Assembly: GCF_900167085.1 (NCBI RefSeq)
Contig: NZ_FUXA01000008.1
Location: 179,702-243,701 of the forward strand
DNA: 64,000 bases
Reading direction: 5' to 3'
Source of the DNA: Eubacterium ruminantium
GTDB lineage: Bacteria; Bacillota; Clostridia; Lachnospirales; Lachnospiraceae
The notes under the pieces were generated by a model. That model saw only the letters and a program-made list of their open reading frames with translations, searched no databases and was not told the DNA's origin. Both the position numbers and the translations under genes were made by a program. Within the stretch, counting starts at the first letter, position 1. Each line of letters opens with the position of its first letter. This document shows positions 52,594 through 61,473 of the stretch, one piece after another.

Positions 52594-53766
52594 GTGGGCC
52601 TAATAATATTTTTGATCATTTTTTATAATTTAATAGCGAAGAACAATCCGAAAATGCATGATAAAGTGAAGAAAAGAATGCCGCTTTTAATCTTTCTGTT
52701 TTTTATGTTTGAATGTTTGAAATTCTCAGGCGCTTTATTGGGATCAATATTTGGTGAGATTTTGGCATTAGGAATAGTGGCTTCACCATTCATTGTATTC
52801 GGATGGCTCATTAAGAAGATAGTAAGTCGTGGTAAGCGTGAAAACAGTGAAGAGTATAAATCTGTAAGAGAGGAAGCGAGAGAAGATATCAATCTTACAG
52901 ATTCGGTTCCTAAGCGTAGGAAGATTGTTCAGAAGTTCAGTTCGGATTATTCACTTAATCTTACTGTAGAACAGATTGATAATATCGTCGAGGCTTCATA
53001 TACATCATATTATTGGCAGCGTGAGATTTTTGATATGACAAAGAATTATAAATTTGCCAGCCAGTGGTATTCAGGCGGAAGCCCATGGCTTAGAATTTAC
53101 TTATATGTATTTCCTGTTATGGATATATCTTCCGATTTCAGAAGACAGGATCAGATTGTCGAAGATACACTTTGCTCTATTTTTAAGGATATTGATCCAA
53201 AAAGCTGTTATTCCGTCGATGATTGTATCAAGAAGATAAATGATAAATATCTGACCAGATTTGATGAGAAGAGCTTTATGGTGGCATATCGCTTCCTTAA
53301 GAGCAGAAAGCATAATTTCAAGCTTCCTGAGATAGAGAATAATATCTTGAAAAATGAAAGTGAGATTGATGATCTTACAGAGAAATATAAAGAGTTTGAT
53401 TATCCGGAAGCTGACTATGAGTCAGATGGTATGATTAATGCATCTGATTCAAATGTTTCGAGAAATAAGTCGCCAAGGAAAAAGGCTTCAAGGAATTCAA
53501 ATTCAAAAGACATAATTTCGGACGATGCTACTTCGGATGGTATTATTTCAAATGATATTGCTTCGGATAATGCTTCTTCAGATAGGTTTGCTTCAAATAA
53601 CAGAACTTCAAGTGATAGCATTAATATGTCGAGTATAAATATCGAAGATATTATTAAAAGTGGTAAATTAAGTGACCAAGAAGTGCTTGATCTGTTGAAG
53701 AAAGTATATGGCACTGATGACAACGGTTCCGATAGTAGTAGTGATGACAGCGTTGCCGGTAATTAA
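52594..53766 (+). CDS. Unrecognised membrane-anchored protein with Ser/Asp-rich tail region
   Basis: A 390-residue protein starting at GTG 52594 with AGGAGAT upstream. Two membrane segments occupy residues ~1-15 and ~28-70. Residues ~95-250 form a soluble domain (SLNLTVEQIDNIVEASYTSY, FASQWYSGGSPWLRIYLYVF) that I do not recognise. Residues ~270-345 are low-complexity Ser/Asp/Asn, with degenerate units like SDDATSDGIISNDIASDNAS. A short acidic helix closes it. It precedes pflA by 46 bases but is not known to belong to it. Confidence 0.7.
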   Translation: MGLIIFLIIFYNLIAKNNPKMHDKVKKRMPLLIFLFFMFECLKFSGALLGSIFGEILALGIVASPFIVFGWLIKKIVSRGKRENSEEYKSVREEAREDINLTDSVPKRRKIVQKFSSDYSLNLTVEQIDNIVEASYTSYYWQREIFDMTKNYKFASQWYSGGSPWLRIYLYVFPVMDISSDFRRQDQIVEDTLCSIFKDIDPKSCYSVDDCIKKINDKYLTRFDEKSFMVAYRFLKSRKHNFKLPEIENNILKNESEIDDLTEKYKEFDYPEADYESDGMINASDSNVSRNKSPRKKASRNSNSKDIISDDATSDGIISNDIASDNASSDRFASNNRTSSDSINMSSINIEDIIKSGKLSDQEVLDLLKKVYGTDDNGSDSSSDDSVAGN

Positions 53767-53811
53767 AGATGTAGTAGATAAAGAGAAAAGAAATTTAAGG
53801 GAGATAAATTT

Positions 53812-54609
53812 ATGAACGGAAATATTCACTCGATTATAACGGGAAGTACAGTAGATGGACCGGGAACCAGATATGTTGTATTTTTAAAGGGGTGTCCTCT
53901 CAGATGTAAATATTGCCATAATCCGGATACTTGGGACGGCAGAGGCGGAAAAGAAATGTCGGTTGCCGAGATAATAGCAGATATGAGAAGTTATCTTCCT
54001 TTTATGAAGCGAGGCGGAATTACTGTTTCCGGAGGAGAACCTCTGGTTCAGATCGATTTTGTCATTGAACTTTTTACTGCAGCCAGAAATCTTGGAGTAC
54101 ATACGGCGCTTGATACAACGGGTTATTTATTTAATAAGGATAATCCGGAGATATTTGCTAAGTATGAAAAGCTTGCAGAAGTTACAGATCTTGTACTTCT
54201 CGATCTTAAGCATATCGATCCTGAAAAGCATGTTGAACTCACAGGTGTTAAGCAGGATACAATAATCGATTTTTACAAATATCTTGATGAGAAGAATATT
54301 CCTATCTGGGTAAGACATGTTATCGTTCCGGGATATACATTTGTTCCTGAATATCTTGAGAAGTCAGGGAAGTTCCTTGCTCATTTTAAAAATGTTAAGG
54401 CAGTGGATATCCTCCCTTATCATGATATGGCAAAACCAAAATATGCTGAAATGGGCATAGATTATGTTCTTAAAGATGTAGCTCCACTTACAGGAGAAGA
54501 TGGTAAGAATGCCAGAGATACAGTGGTAAATGCTATGAGAGCCGAGAGACTTCGTATGAAGGAAGAAGGAATTCATGTAGGATTCCCTTTTGATACTCCG
54601 GTTTTATAA
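53812..54609 (+). CDS. pflA: Pyruvate formate-lyase activating enzyme
   Basis: Radical-SAM enzyme that abstracts hydrogen from the glycyl-radical site. The 265-residue protein has the cluster motif CPLRCKYCHNPDTW (CxxxCxxC), GGITVSGGEPLVQ (the GGE SAM motif), LDTTGYL, and DLVLLDLKHIDPEKH. AAGGGAG precedes the start. It lies 3.4 kb from the radical subunit gene, separated by two unrelated genes and two terminators. Here it must activate a free-standing 79-residue protein rather than the C-terminus of PflB. Confidence 0.96.
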   Translation: MNGNIHSIITGSTVDGPGTRYVVFLKGCPLRCKYCHNPDTWDGRGGKEMSVAEIIADMRSYLPFMKRGGITVSGGEPLVQIDFVIELFTAARNLGVHTALDTTGYLFNKDNPEIFAKYEKLAEVTDLVLLDLKHIDPEKHVELTGVKQDTIIDFYKYLDEKNIPIWVRHVIVPGYTFVPEYLEKSGKFLAHFKNVKAVDILPYHDMAKPKYAEMGIDYVLKDVAPLTGEDGKNARDTVVNAMRAERLRMKEEGIHVGFPFDTPVL

Positions 54610-54663
54610 TATCTATATGTAAATACGCAGAAGAATTATCACTGGTTTGAAAGGTAAATAAAG

Positions 54664-55206
54664 ATGAATATTACAGTATTTGCAGGCGCTGCAACAGGAA
54701 GAAAGCCTGAATATATGGAGGCGGCCAGAACTCTTGGTAAATGGATCGGAGAGAATGGTCACACACTTATTTATGGTGATGGAAAAGTTGGAATGATGGG
54801 AGAGATAGCTAAAAGTACCCTTGAAGCAGGCGGAAAAGTTATCGGAATCATTCCACAGTTTATGATAGATAAGGGATGGGAAAATACTGAGGTTACTGAG
54901 ATGATCGTAACTGAAGACATGTCATCAAGAAAGATTAAGATGGCTGAAATGTCTGATGTATTTGTAGCTCTTCCGGGAGGTGTTGGTACTCTTGAAGAGA
55001 TAGCGGATATGATCTCCTGGGTGAGGCTTGATATTTATAAAGCGCCATGTATTTTATATAACACATTAAATTGCTATGATCATCTTAGAAAACTTTATGA
55101 TAGTATGATCGAGGATGAATTCCTTGAAAGAAAAGAGCTGAATTTCATGCTTTATTCTGACGATATTAAAGAAATAGAAGAATTCATAGCATCATATAAT
55201 TCATAG
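54664..55206 (+). CDS. LOG-family phosphoribohydrolase (TIGR00730-like)
   Basis: A 180-residue Rossmann-like protein with the LOG signature LPGGVGTLEEIADMISW (PGGxGTxxE) and an N-terminal VFAGAATGRKPEYMEAARTLG. Family members release the base from nucleoside 5'-monophosphates such as cytokinin nucleotides; in bacteria the true substrate is often unclear. AAAGGTAAATAAAG is upstream. It is transcribed alone after pflA and is convergent with rpiB. Confidence 0.9.
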   Translation: MNITVFAGAATGRKPEYMEAARTLGKWIGENGHTLIYGDGKVGMMGEIAKSTLEAGGKVIGIIPQFMIDKGWENTEVTEMIVTEDMSSRKIKMAEMSDVFVALPGGVGTLEEIADMISWVRLDIYKAPCILYNTLNCYDHLRKLYDSMIEDEFLERKELNFMLYSDDIKEIEEFIASYNS

Positions 55207-55230
55207 TTCTTAACTTTATTAAATCTAAAA

Positions 55231-55265
55231 AATAAAACTCCTGAGATATTCTCTGGAGTTTTATT
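55231..55265. terminator. Bidirectional terminator
   Basis: AATAAAACTCC and GGAGTTTTATT form the stem base with an imperfect inner extension; A-run on one side and T-run on the other serve both convergent genes. Confidence 0.8.
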
Positions 55266-55285
55266 TTGCAATATAATTTTTTTAG

Positions 55286-55717
55286 TTATCCTTCGATTTT
55301 TGAAATTCTTCTGATATGGCGCTCATCATTTGAAAAAGGTGTATCGATGAATTTATCAATAATCATGAGTGCGAGACCCGGACCCACAACGCGAGCACCC
55401 ATACAAATGATATTTGCATCATTATGCTGCCTTGTTGCTTCAGCTGAGAATACATCGTGGCATAATGCCGCTCTTATTCCCGGAACTTTATTTGCTGCCA
55501 TTGACATTCCGATGCCTGTGCCGCATATAAGTATTCCGAGGTCTGCTTTCTTTGATGTGATCTCTGAAGCTACAGCCTTTGCGTATTCAGGATAATCACA
55601 GGATTTGTCATCATAGCTTCCGCAATCAACAAATTCGATATTGCGATCTTTGAGATGCTGCATAACTTCCTGCTTAAGTAAGTAACCGCCGTGATCTGAA
55701 CCAATTGCTATCTTCAT
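55286..55717 (-). CDS. rpiB: Ribose-5-phosphate isomerase B
   Basis: Interconverts ribose-5-phosphate and ribulose-5-phosphate. The 143-residue protein begins MKIAIGSDHGGYLLKQEV, then CGSYDDKSCDYPEYA, ILICGTGIGMSMAANKVPGI, CHDVFSAEATRQHNDANI, all RpiB/LacAB-family hallmarks with the catalytic Cys in CGTGIG. AGGAGGACG lies upstream of the minus-strand start. Confidence 0.95.
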   Translation of the reverse strand: MKIAIGSDHGGYLLKQEVMQHLKDRNIEFVDCGSYDDKSCDYPEYAKAVASEITSKKADLGILICGTGIGMSMAANKVPGIRAALCHDVFSAEATRQHNDANIICMGARVVGPGLALMIIDKFIDTPFSNDERHIRRISKIEG

Positions 55718-55794
55718 TTCGTCCTCCTAAGTAAATACTTTCCACTTATAAAATATCATATCTGATATAAGTGAAAAACTTTTTAATTCAATAA

Positions 55795-56850
55795 TCAAAC
55801 CTTAATAACTCTTTGTCCTGCTGCCTTAAGAAGTCTGTTCATGACAGCTCCGCCGAGTTCGTCGTGGTAAAATGACTCGCTGTATATTATCTTGGCGCCG
55901 AGATCGTCACATTTTCTGAGGGCACTGTAAAGGTTTTTGGCCACTTCGCTGCTGCTGGAAGTTTTACCGAGAAGAATGATATTTTTGCAGATATATTTAT
56001 CTTTATTCTCTTCGGTTGTGAGAACTACTACATTTTCATTTGCAGTTTCAGCGTCTTTTGTGAGTCGATTGATCTCATTTATAACATTTGTACTAATTGA
56101 AGAAGGGTCATTCTCCGATTCAACAATTGTTAAAGTTCCCTTTGGAGCATAATGAGTATACTTCATTCCGGGAGCTTTTGGCTTGATGCCGGAATCAGGA
56201 GAAATGATGGCTTTGTCGATGGCGACAGTTCCGATTATCTCTTCAAATTTGCTTTTTGTAATAAATCCGGGACGAAGTATCACAGGTGTGTCGCCGGACA
56301 TATCTATAATAGAAGATTCTATTCCTATATCAACAGGACCACCGTCGAGTATCATATCTATCTTACCGGACAGATCTTCGATAACGTGTGCTGCTGTCGA
56401 AGGTGACGGACGGCCTGATGAATTTGCGCTTGGTGCTGCGATATATAATCCGCTTTCTGAAATAAGCCTTGCTGCGTCAGGATGAGATGGCATTCTGATC
56501 GCCACAGTTTCGAGACCGCCGGTTGTTTCCTTTGGAACAATGTCTTTCTTTTTAAATATTATCGTCATAGGACCCGGCCAGAATGCATCCATAAGTTTTT
56601 CTGCGGCTTCCGACACATCTTCAGCCAGTTTATAAACATCATTCTTATCGGAAATATGAACGATAAGAGGATTGTCGGACGGCCTTCCCTTTGCAGCATA
56701 AATCTTAGCTGATGCGGAAGGATCAAGTGCGTTTCCACCTAATCCGTATACTGTTTCGGTAGGAAAGGCGACGAGACCGCCGGCTGTAAGTATCTCTTTG
56801 GCTTTAGTAAAAGCATCATCTTCATTTGTGTTTTTGATAATAGTTTCCAT
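55795..56850 (-). CDS. L-threonylcarbamoyladenylate synthase (Sua5)
   Basis: Makes threonylcarbamoyl-AMP for the t6A37 modification of tRNA. The 351-residue protein has the YrdC core (GGLVAFPTETVYGLGGNA, KGRPSDNPLIVHI, WPGPMTIIFKK, APSANSSGRPSPSTA) and the C-terminal Sua5 domain after KAPGMKYTHYAPKG, which the short TsaC form lacks. It lies 77 bases upstream of rpiB on the same strand, a common Firmicutes arrangement. Confidence 0.94.
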   Translation of the reverse strand: METIIKNTNEDDAFTKAKEILTAGGLVAFPTETVYGLGGNALDPSASAKIYAAKGRPSDNPLIVHISDKNDVYKLAEDVSEAAEKLMDAFWPGPMTIIFKKKDIVPKETTGGLETVAIRMPSHPDAARLISESGLYIAAPSANSSGRPSPSTAAHVIEDLSGKIDMILDGGPVDIGIESSIIDMSGDTPVILRPGFITKSKFEEIIGTVAIDKAIISPDSGIKPKAPGMKYTHYAPKGTLTIVESENDPSSISTNVINEINRLTKDAETANENVVVLTTEENKDKYICKNIILLGKTSSSSEVAKNLYSALRKCDDLGAKIIYSESFYHDELGGAVMNRLLKAAGQRVIKV

Positions 56851-56971
56851 TTTTAAATTTCAACCTTTTTGAATAAAATGTTACAAAAAATATATTACTC
56901 TATTTTGCATAAAAATTAAAGCGACTTTTTTTGGAAAGTACATAAAATTTTAGTAAAGTATTAATATATGA

Positions 56972-57000
56972 TTGACATGTTTTTTACCTGTTGCTATAAT
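56972..57000 (+). promoter_or_regulatory. Consensus sigma-A promoter of the NlpC/P60 gene
   Basis: TTGACA (56972-56977), 17 bases, TATAAT (56995-57000): a perfect consensus, 84 bases before the start codon. Confidence 0.85.
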
Positions 57001-57084
57001 GACAATGTAATAAATTGTAACAATTTCGTAACAATAAAAAAGAAACGTAATAATTAATTTTTTAATTCTGGAGGAACAGTTGTG

Positions 57085-58410
57085 ATGTTTAAGCCATCTA
57101 AAAGAGTGGCTGTGTTTGTAGTAACTGCCGGACTTGCAATATCAGCATCATCGTTCACAGTTCTTGCGAAAAACAAGGAAGGCGAAGTGTATGATGAGTC
57201 AAATGTTGGAATATCTTATGCTGTTGACAGATACGTTGCAGCATCAGCGGATGTTGAAAAAGAAGTATTTGACTCAAACAGTGATTTAGGAACTAAGAAG
57301 GTTACAAACAGAGTAATATTTAAATACCCTCAGTTTGAAGGCAAAGCGCTTGCTACTGCAGAGGGCGAAGTAAATATCAGAGAAAAAGCTACTACAGATT
57401 CAGAGCTTATCGGACATATACCTTATGGAGAGGTTTGTGAAGTTAAGAGTCAGGGAGCTGAATGGACTTCAATCAAATATAATGATATTGAAGGATATGT
57501 ATATAATGAATATCTTGTCTTCGGTGATGAAGCAGGAAAATGGGCAGAAGCAAATCTTACAAAATGTGCAGTCATAAAGGTTAAGACAGCATATATTAAA
57601 GAGAAGGCTGATGCTAATAGTAAATGTATCAAAGTTGCCAATGAAGGAGAAAGCTTTACAGTTATCTCATCAGGTAATGATTGGACAGAGATTTCTCTTG
57701 ATGACGGCAAGGGATTTGTTATAAATAGCGATATAGAAGTTTCTTTCAAATTAGGTTCAACTGTAGAAAAACAGGAAGAAGTTACTACAGAAGAGGTAAC
57801 AACTGAAGAAGAATCTACAGAGGAAACTACAGAAACTACAGAAGAGACAACCGAGGAAACAGTTGAAGAAACTGAGGGACCGGAAGAGGAAGTTACTGAA
57901 GAAGAAAAAGATGATATAGAAGACGAAGCATCTGATGAATCTGAAGAAGAGGAAGAGGATGAAGAATCTGAAGAAGAGGAAGAGGAAGAAGCTGAAGAGG
58001 AGACTGAAAGTCAGTCATATGAAGAACCTTCCGGAAATTCAGGTTCATCAACAAAGAGTGATCTTGTAAATTACGCACTTCAGTTTGCAGGAAACCTTCC
58101 ATATGTTTATGGTGGAGCAAGTCTTACAGATGGAGCTGATTGTTCAGGATTTACAATGGCAATATATGAACAGTTTGGTTATTCACTTCCTCATGGAGCA
58201 ACTTCACAGTCATACTGTGGAACAGAGATCAGTGTATCTGATGCAGAGCCGGGTGACTTATTATTCTATCCGGATGATGAAGGAATCGGACATGTTGGAA
58301 TTTATATCGGCGGAGGCCAGATAGTACATGCCAGCACACCTGCAACAGGTGTTAAGATTTCACCTTACGATTATGAGTATCCTTGTAAGGCAGTAAGGAT
58401 CATGAAATAG
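57085..58410 (+). CDS. Secreted SH3b-NlpC/P60 peptidoglycan endopeptidase
   Basis: A wall hydrolase of about 441 residues. A signal peptide (KRVAVFVVTAGLAISASSF, cut near VLA-K) is followed by two bacterial SH3 domains (~90-145 and ~160-220; GEVNIREKATTDSELIG, TAYIKEKADANSKCI). A Thr/Glu-rich linker (~225-320) is strongly acidic. The NlpC/P60 domain (~325-441) has the catalytic Cys in DGADCSGFT, His in GIGHVGIYIG and a third polar residue in IVHAST. It should cut stem peptides. ATG 57085 lies 8 bases after GGAGGAA, preferred to GTG 57082. Confidence 0.94.
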   Translation: MFKPSKRVAVFVVTAGLAISASSFTVLAKNKEGEVYDESNVGISYAVDRYVAASADVEKEVFDSNSDLGTKKVTNRVIFKYPQFEGKALATAEGEVNIREKATTDSELIGHIPYGEVCEVKSQGAEWTSIKYNDIEGYVYNEYLVFGDEAGKWAEANLTKCAVIKVKTAYIKEKADANSKCIKVANEGESFTVISSGNDWTEISLDDGKGFVINSDIEVSFKLGSTVEKQEEVTTEEVTTEEESTEETTETTEETTEETVEETEGPEEEVTEEEKDDIEDEASDESEEEEEDEESEEEEEEEAEEETESQSYEEPSGNSGSSTKSDLVNYALQFAGNLPYVYGGASLTDGADCSGFTMAIYEQFGYSLPHGATSQSYCGTEISVSDAEPGDLLFYPDDEGIGHVGIYIGGGQIVHASTPATGVKISPYDYEYPCKAVRIMK

Positions 58411-58443
58411 TTAATATATTTTCACAAGAAAATGAATATATAT

Positions 58444-58484
58444 AAAGGAATCGATTGTAACTGGGAACAGTCGATTCCTTTTTC
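58444..58484 (+). terminator. Terminator of the NlpC/P60 gene
   Basis: AAAGGAATCGA pairs with TCGATTCCTTT, followed by more T residues, just after the stop codon. Confidence 0.85.
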
Positions 58485-58639
58485 TTATACAAGAACCCTA
58501 GCATCTAATGAATGAGGTATATGGGAGTTGATACATAAAAGACGCTTTTATATTCCAAAACAGAGATGCTGTAAAAATACCGGGTTGACACTTGAAGGAG
58601 TATGTGATTAAAATGAACTTAAGTTTGAAATAAATCAAA

Positions 58640-58860
58640 TAAATAAAACGAGGTATTTTATGTTAAGCGTGGTAATGTAACCATTGCAAATTTTATATTG
58701 CAAGGTTGATTTTGATTTAAAGATCGAAATTTACCCTTCGGTTGGTGGCGGAAGCTGCCGGCTTGGTTCATTATGCTTAATATCAAAGATACGTAATCGT
58801 AGTTTTAGCGTGGATTTATACCCGACTGAATTATGAGTTTTTTTCGTATTGGTACTTCGT
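58640..58860 (+). ncRNA. Possibly structured non-coding RNA, unassigned
   Basis: Within the ~600-base gap 58411-59009 there is no open frame but several hairpins follow each other: AACCATTGCAA with TTGCAAGGTT, ATTTTGAT with ATCGAAAT, and a GC-rich GGCGGAAGCTGCC region, ending before a strong terminator at 58882. The GC content of the middle part exceeds the surroundings. I could not match it to 6S RNA, T-box, SRP or a known riboswitch. It may be a small RNA or a leader. Confidence 0.35.
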
Positions 58861-58881
58861 TTCAATAATATTTGAAATACT

Positions 58882-58922
58882 GACCATGATATCTTTGCAA
58901 GATGATATCGTGGTCTTTTTTT
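58882..58922 (+). terminator. Strong terminator before the MutS2-like gene
   Basis: GACCATGATATC pairs perfectly with GATATCGTGGTC, extended inward, then a run of seven T. It lies 90 bases before the next start codon, in the position of an attenuator or the end of a small RNA. Confidence 0.88.
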
Positions 58923-59009
58923 GCTTTATAGAAAGTTGTGTTTTCTGTAAAAGTAAAAATCGCTCCGGAAGGAATACGTCTCAAGAATTTTTTGGAATAG
59001 GAGATAAAA

Positions 59010-60980
59010 ATGAATATAAATACACAGATAGAATTTAATAAGATACAGGAAATATGGGCAGAACTCGCCAGTACTGATCATGCAAAGGAAAAAATAAGCG
59101 AGGCAAATGCTATCTTGGATGAAATGGATCTCAGAAAAGAGCTTCGCGATACAACAGATAGTAGAGAAATGATTGAGAAGCTTGGGAATCCTCCGCTTCA
59201 GAATGTAACTGAAATGAAAGAAATAATCCTTGTTGCTGAGAAAGATGACTGCCTCACCCCATATCAGCTGGAAAGAGTTGAGAATGTGCTGGTAGGAACC
59301 GAGCGTCTCAAGGATTTCCTGGCAAGAGGAAAACAGTTCAACAATCCGCTCGCATTTTATGATGAGAATCTGGATGATATTAAAGAACTTAGAGAAGAAA
59401 TAGTAAGCCAGATCAGAAATGAAGACGTTGTTGACCGAGCTTCGAAGATACTATTTGATATAAGAAATAAAATCCGTAGTGCTGAAAATAATATGAAGAC
59501 GAAAGCTGAACAGATTATAAGAAATAACAAAGATGTAATGGCGGATTCATTTTATGTACTTAGAAGCGGAAGGGTTTGCGTGCCGGTAAAGAAAGAATAT
59601 AAATTCAAGATTCCGGGCAGCGTAATTGATAAGTCGTCCACGGGAAATACCCTCTTTGTTGAACCGGTTGGAGTATCTAAATATTTTGAGGAGATAGAGC
59701 TTCTCAGAATTGAAGAGGAGAATGAAGTATATAGAATACTTTATACCCTTTCAGCGATGGTTGCTGACGTGGTACCGATATTGGAAGAGAATGTCAGAAT
59801 GATCGAAAAGCTGGACTATATATTTTCAAAAGGAAAGCTGAGCATCGATCTTGACTGTGTGGAGCCGAAGATAAACACCGAAAGAAGAATGGTTCTTAAG
59901 AAGGCAAGACATCCGCTTATGGATAAAGAAATAAATGTTCCTCTTGATGTTTCACTTGGAGTAAAATGCTCAGGAGATGGAAGCGGGGAAGAGGCTTCTT
60001 ATGAAGAAATAAATGAGAACACAGAAGTTATAAGAGGAATTGTAATAACAGGCCCGAATACCGGTGGAAAAACAGTTGCAATCAAGACGGTGATGCTCAA
60101 CAGTTTAATGGCTCAGTGCGGTCTGCATGTTACTTGCAAAGAAGCTGACATATGCATGAATAGTAACTACCTTTGCGACATTGGTGATGGACAGAATCTG
60201 TCAGAAAATCTATCTACTTTTTCAGCACACATAAAGAATGTTCTGGAGATTTTGAAGCAGGTGAATAAAGACAGTTTCGTCATCATGGATGAGCTGGGTT
60301 CAGGAACGGACCCGGCAGAAGGAATGGGTATTGCCGTTGCCGTACTTGAAGAGCTTAGAAAAAGTGAGGCGAATTTCCTTGTTACAACCCATTATCCTGA
60401 AGTGAAAGAATATGCAGATAAAACAGTGGGCATCGTAAATGCCAGGATGACATTTGACAGAGAGACGTTAAAACCAACATATAAAATGGTGATCGGTGAA
60501 GCGGGAGAAAGCTGTGCATTTTATATCGCTGATACCTTGGGAATGCCGGAAGAAATGTTAAAAGTTGCGATTGAAGCAGCTTACGGAAAAGGTGCTGTGG
60601 AAAACTATGAATTCCGTAACAAAGAAAAGGTGGCGAATAAAGCATCCTCCAAGATTGTTAAGATCAAGAAGACTAAGAAAAAGCCTAACAATATTATTAG
60701 TTATAATATAGGTGACAGCGTGATGGTAAGTCCGGATAAGAAAATAGGGATTGTGTGTGCGTCGGCGAATGAAAAAGGGGTTCTGCGAGTACAGATTGCC
60801 GGACGAAAAATATGGATTAATCAAAAAAGAGTTAAACTCCTGGTTAAGGCAGAAGAGTTATATCCGGAAGATTATGATTTTTCGATCATTTTCGATTCAG
60901 TAGAACATAGAAAACTTAGTCACGACATGGGAAGAAAGTACGTGGAAGAAGCTCTTGTATACGATTCGGATAATTCTTAA
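59010..60980 (+). CDS. MutS2-like ATPase without Smr nuclease domain
   Basis: A 656-residue MutS-family protein. Residues ~1-330 are the helical lever/clamp region (DVMADSFYVLRSGRVCVPVK, KSSTGNTLFVEP), closest to MutS2. The ATPase domain has Walker A GPNTGGKT, Walker B FVIMDELGSGTDPAEG and TTHYPEVKEYA. The C-terminus (~530-656) has a basic KIKKTKKKP stretch and a KOW-like segment (IGDSVMVSPDKKIGIV), but the Smr domain of full MutS2 (~780 residues) is absent. It may act in ribosome rescue or recombination control; it is likely a paralogue rather than mutS2 itself. Confidence 0.85.
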   Translation: MNINTQIEFNKIQEIWAELASTDHAKEKISEANAILDEMDLRKELRDTTDSREMIEKLGNPPLQNVTEMKEIILVAEKDDCLTPYQLERVENVLVGTERLKDFLARGKQFNNPLAFYDENLDDIKELREEIVSQIRNEDVVDRASKILFDIRNKIRSAENNMKTKAEQIIRNNKDVMADSFYVLRSGRVCVPVKKEYKFKIPGSVIDKSSTGNTLFVEPVGVSKYFEEIELLRIEEENEVYRILYTLSAMVADVVPILEENVRMIEKLDYIFSKGKLSIDLDCVEPKINTERRMVLKKARHPLMDKEINVPLDVSLGVKCSGDGSGEEASYEEINENTEVIRGIVITGPNTGGKTVAIKTVMLNSLMAQCGLHVTCKEADICMNSNYLCDIGDGQNLSENLSTFSAHIKNVLEILKQVNKDSFVIMDELGSGTDPAEGMGIAVAVLEELRKSEANFLVTTHYPEVKEYADKTVGIVNARMTFDRETLKPTYKMVIGEAGESCAFYIADTLGMPEEMLKVAIEAAYGKGAVENYEFRNKEKVANKASSKIVKIKKTKKKPNNIISYNIGDSVMVSPDKKIGIVCASANEKGVLRVQIAGRKIWINQKRVKLLVKAEELYPEDYDFSIIFDSVEHRKLSHDMGRKYVEEALVYDSDNS

Positions 60981-61190
60981 TATTTTCTTATGAAATTATG
61001 AACAAAAAACACAGATAAAAATGTGGGTAACGTTGATAACTACAATGGTCTGACAATTTAATAAATACATGGTTTGTACAATGTGCACAATAAAAACATT
61101 GATTAGTAAACATTTAATAACACTAACTTACAAAAGGGCGTTGTTGGTAACTTTTGCGTAAAAACGTAATATGAGGATATATAAACAAAG

Positions 61191-61208
61191 TTATCAACAT
61201 TATCAACA
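61191..61208 (+). repeat. Adjacent TTATCAACA 9-mers
   Basis: TTATCAACA occurs at 61191-61199 and 61200-61208, and in inverted, near-identical form at 61032-61040, in the 493-base gap 60981-61473. Each differs from the DnaA box TTATCCACA by one base. No origin genes are nearby. Confidence 0.5.
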
Positions 61209-61395
61209 ATGCATTGTGATTAACATAACGATAGTTGAATAAAATTTGAGTAAATACATAATTTGTTGATTGTAACGAATTTATTTCAAAAAAATATATA
61301 AACCGTAATAATTTAGGGGATTTTACAGTTATTGTCTACAATTGTCAGACATAACATCATAATAATGTCAAAAGGTCATGAAAAGGAAATTATTA

Positions 61396-61445
61396 TTGAA
61401 TCAAGTTTGAACATTTGCTATTATGTGTTTCGAAATACGTATTTC
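61396..61445 (+). promoter_or_regulatory. Promoter with downstream palindrome, secreted-protein gene
   Basis: TTGAAT (61396-61401), 17 bases, TATTAT (61419-61424), then a perfect 14-bp palindrome GAAATACGTATTTC (61432-61445) in the expected transcript start region and 28 bases before the ATG: an operator-like layout. Confidence 0.55.
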
Positions 61446-61473
61446 CAAAACAAACTATGAAGGACAATGAAAA

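Noticed and set aside
55266..55595. 109-residue plus-strand ORF
   Set aside because: It lies antisense to rpiB, which has clear family motifs; a shadow frame without RBS support.
58640..58860. 6S RNA, T-box or SRP RNA
   Set aside because: I could not find the conserved cores (T-box TGGNACCGCG, SRP GGAAGNNNGCAGC context) in the right arrangement.
61021..61300. Chromosomal replication origin
   Set aside because: The 9-mers deviate from the DnaA box and no dnaA/dnaN genes or AT-rich unwinding arrangement accompany them.
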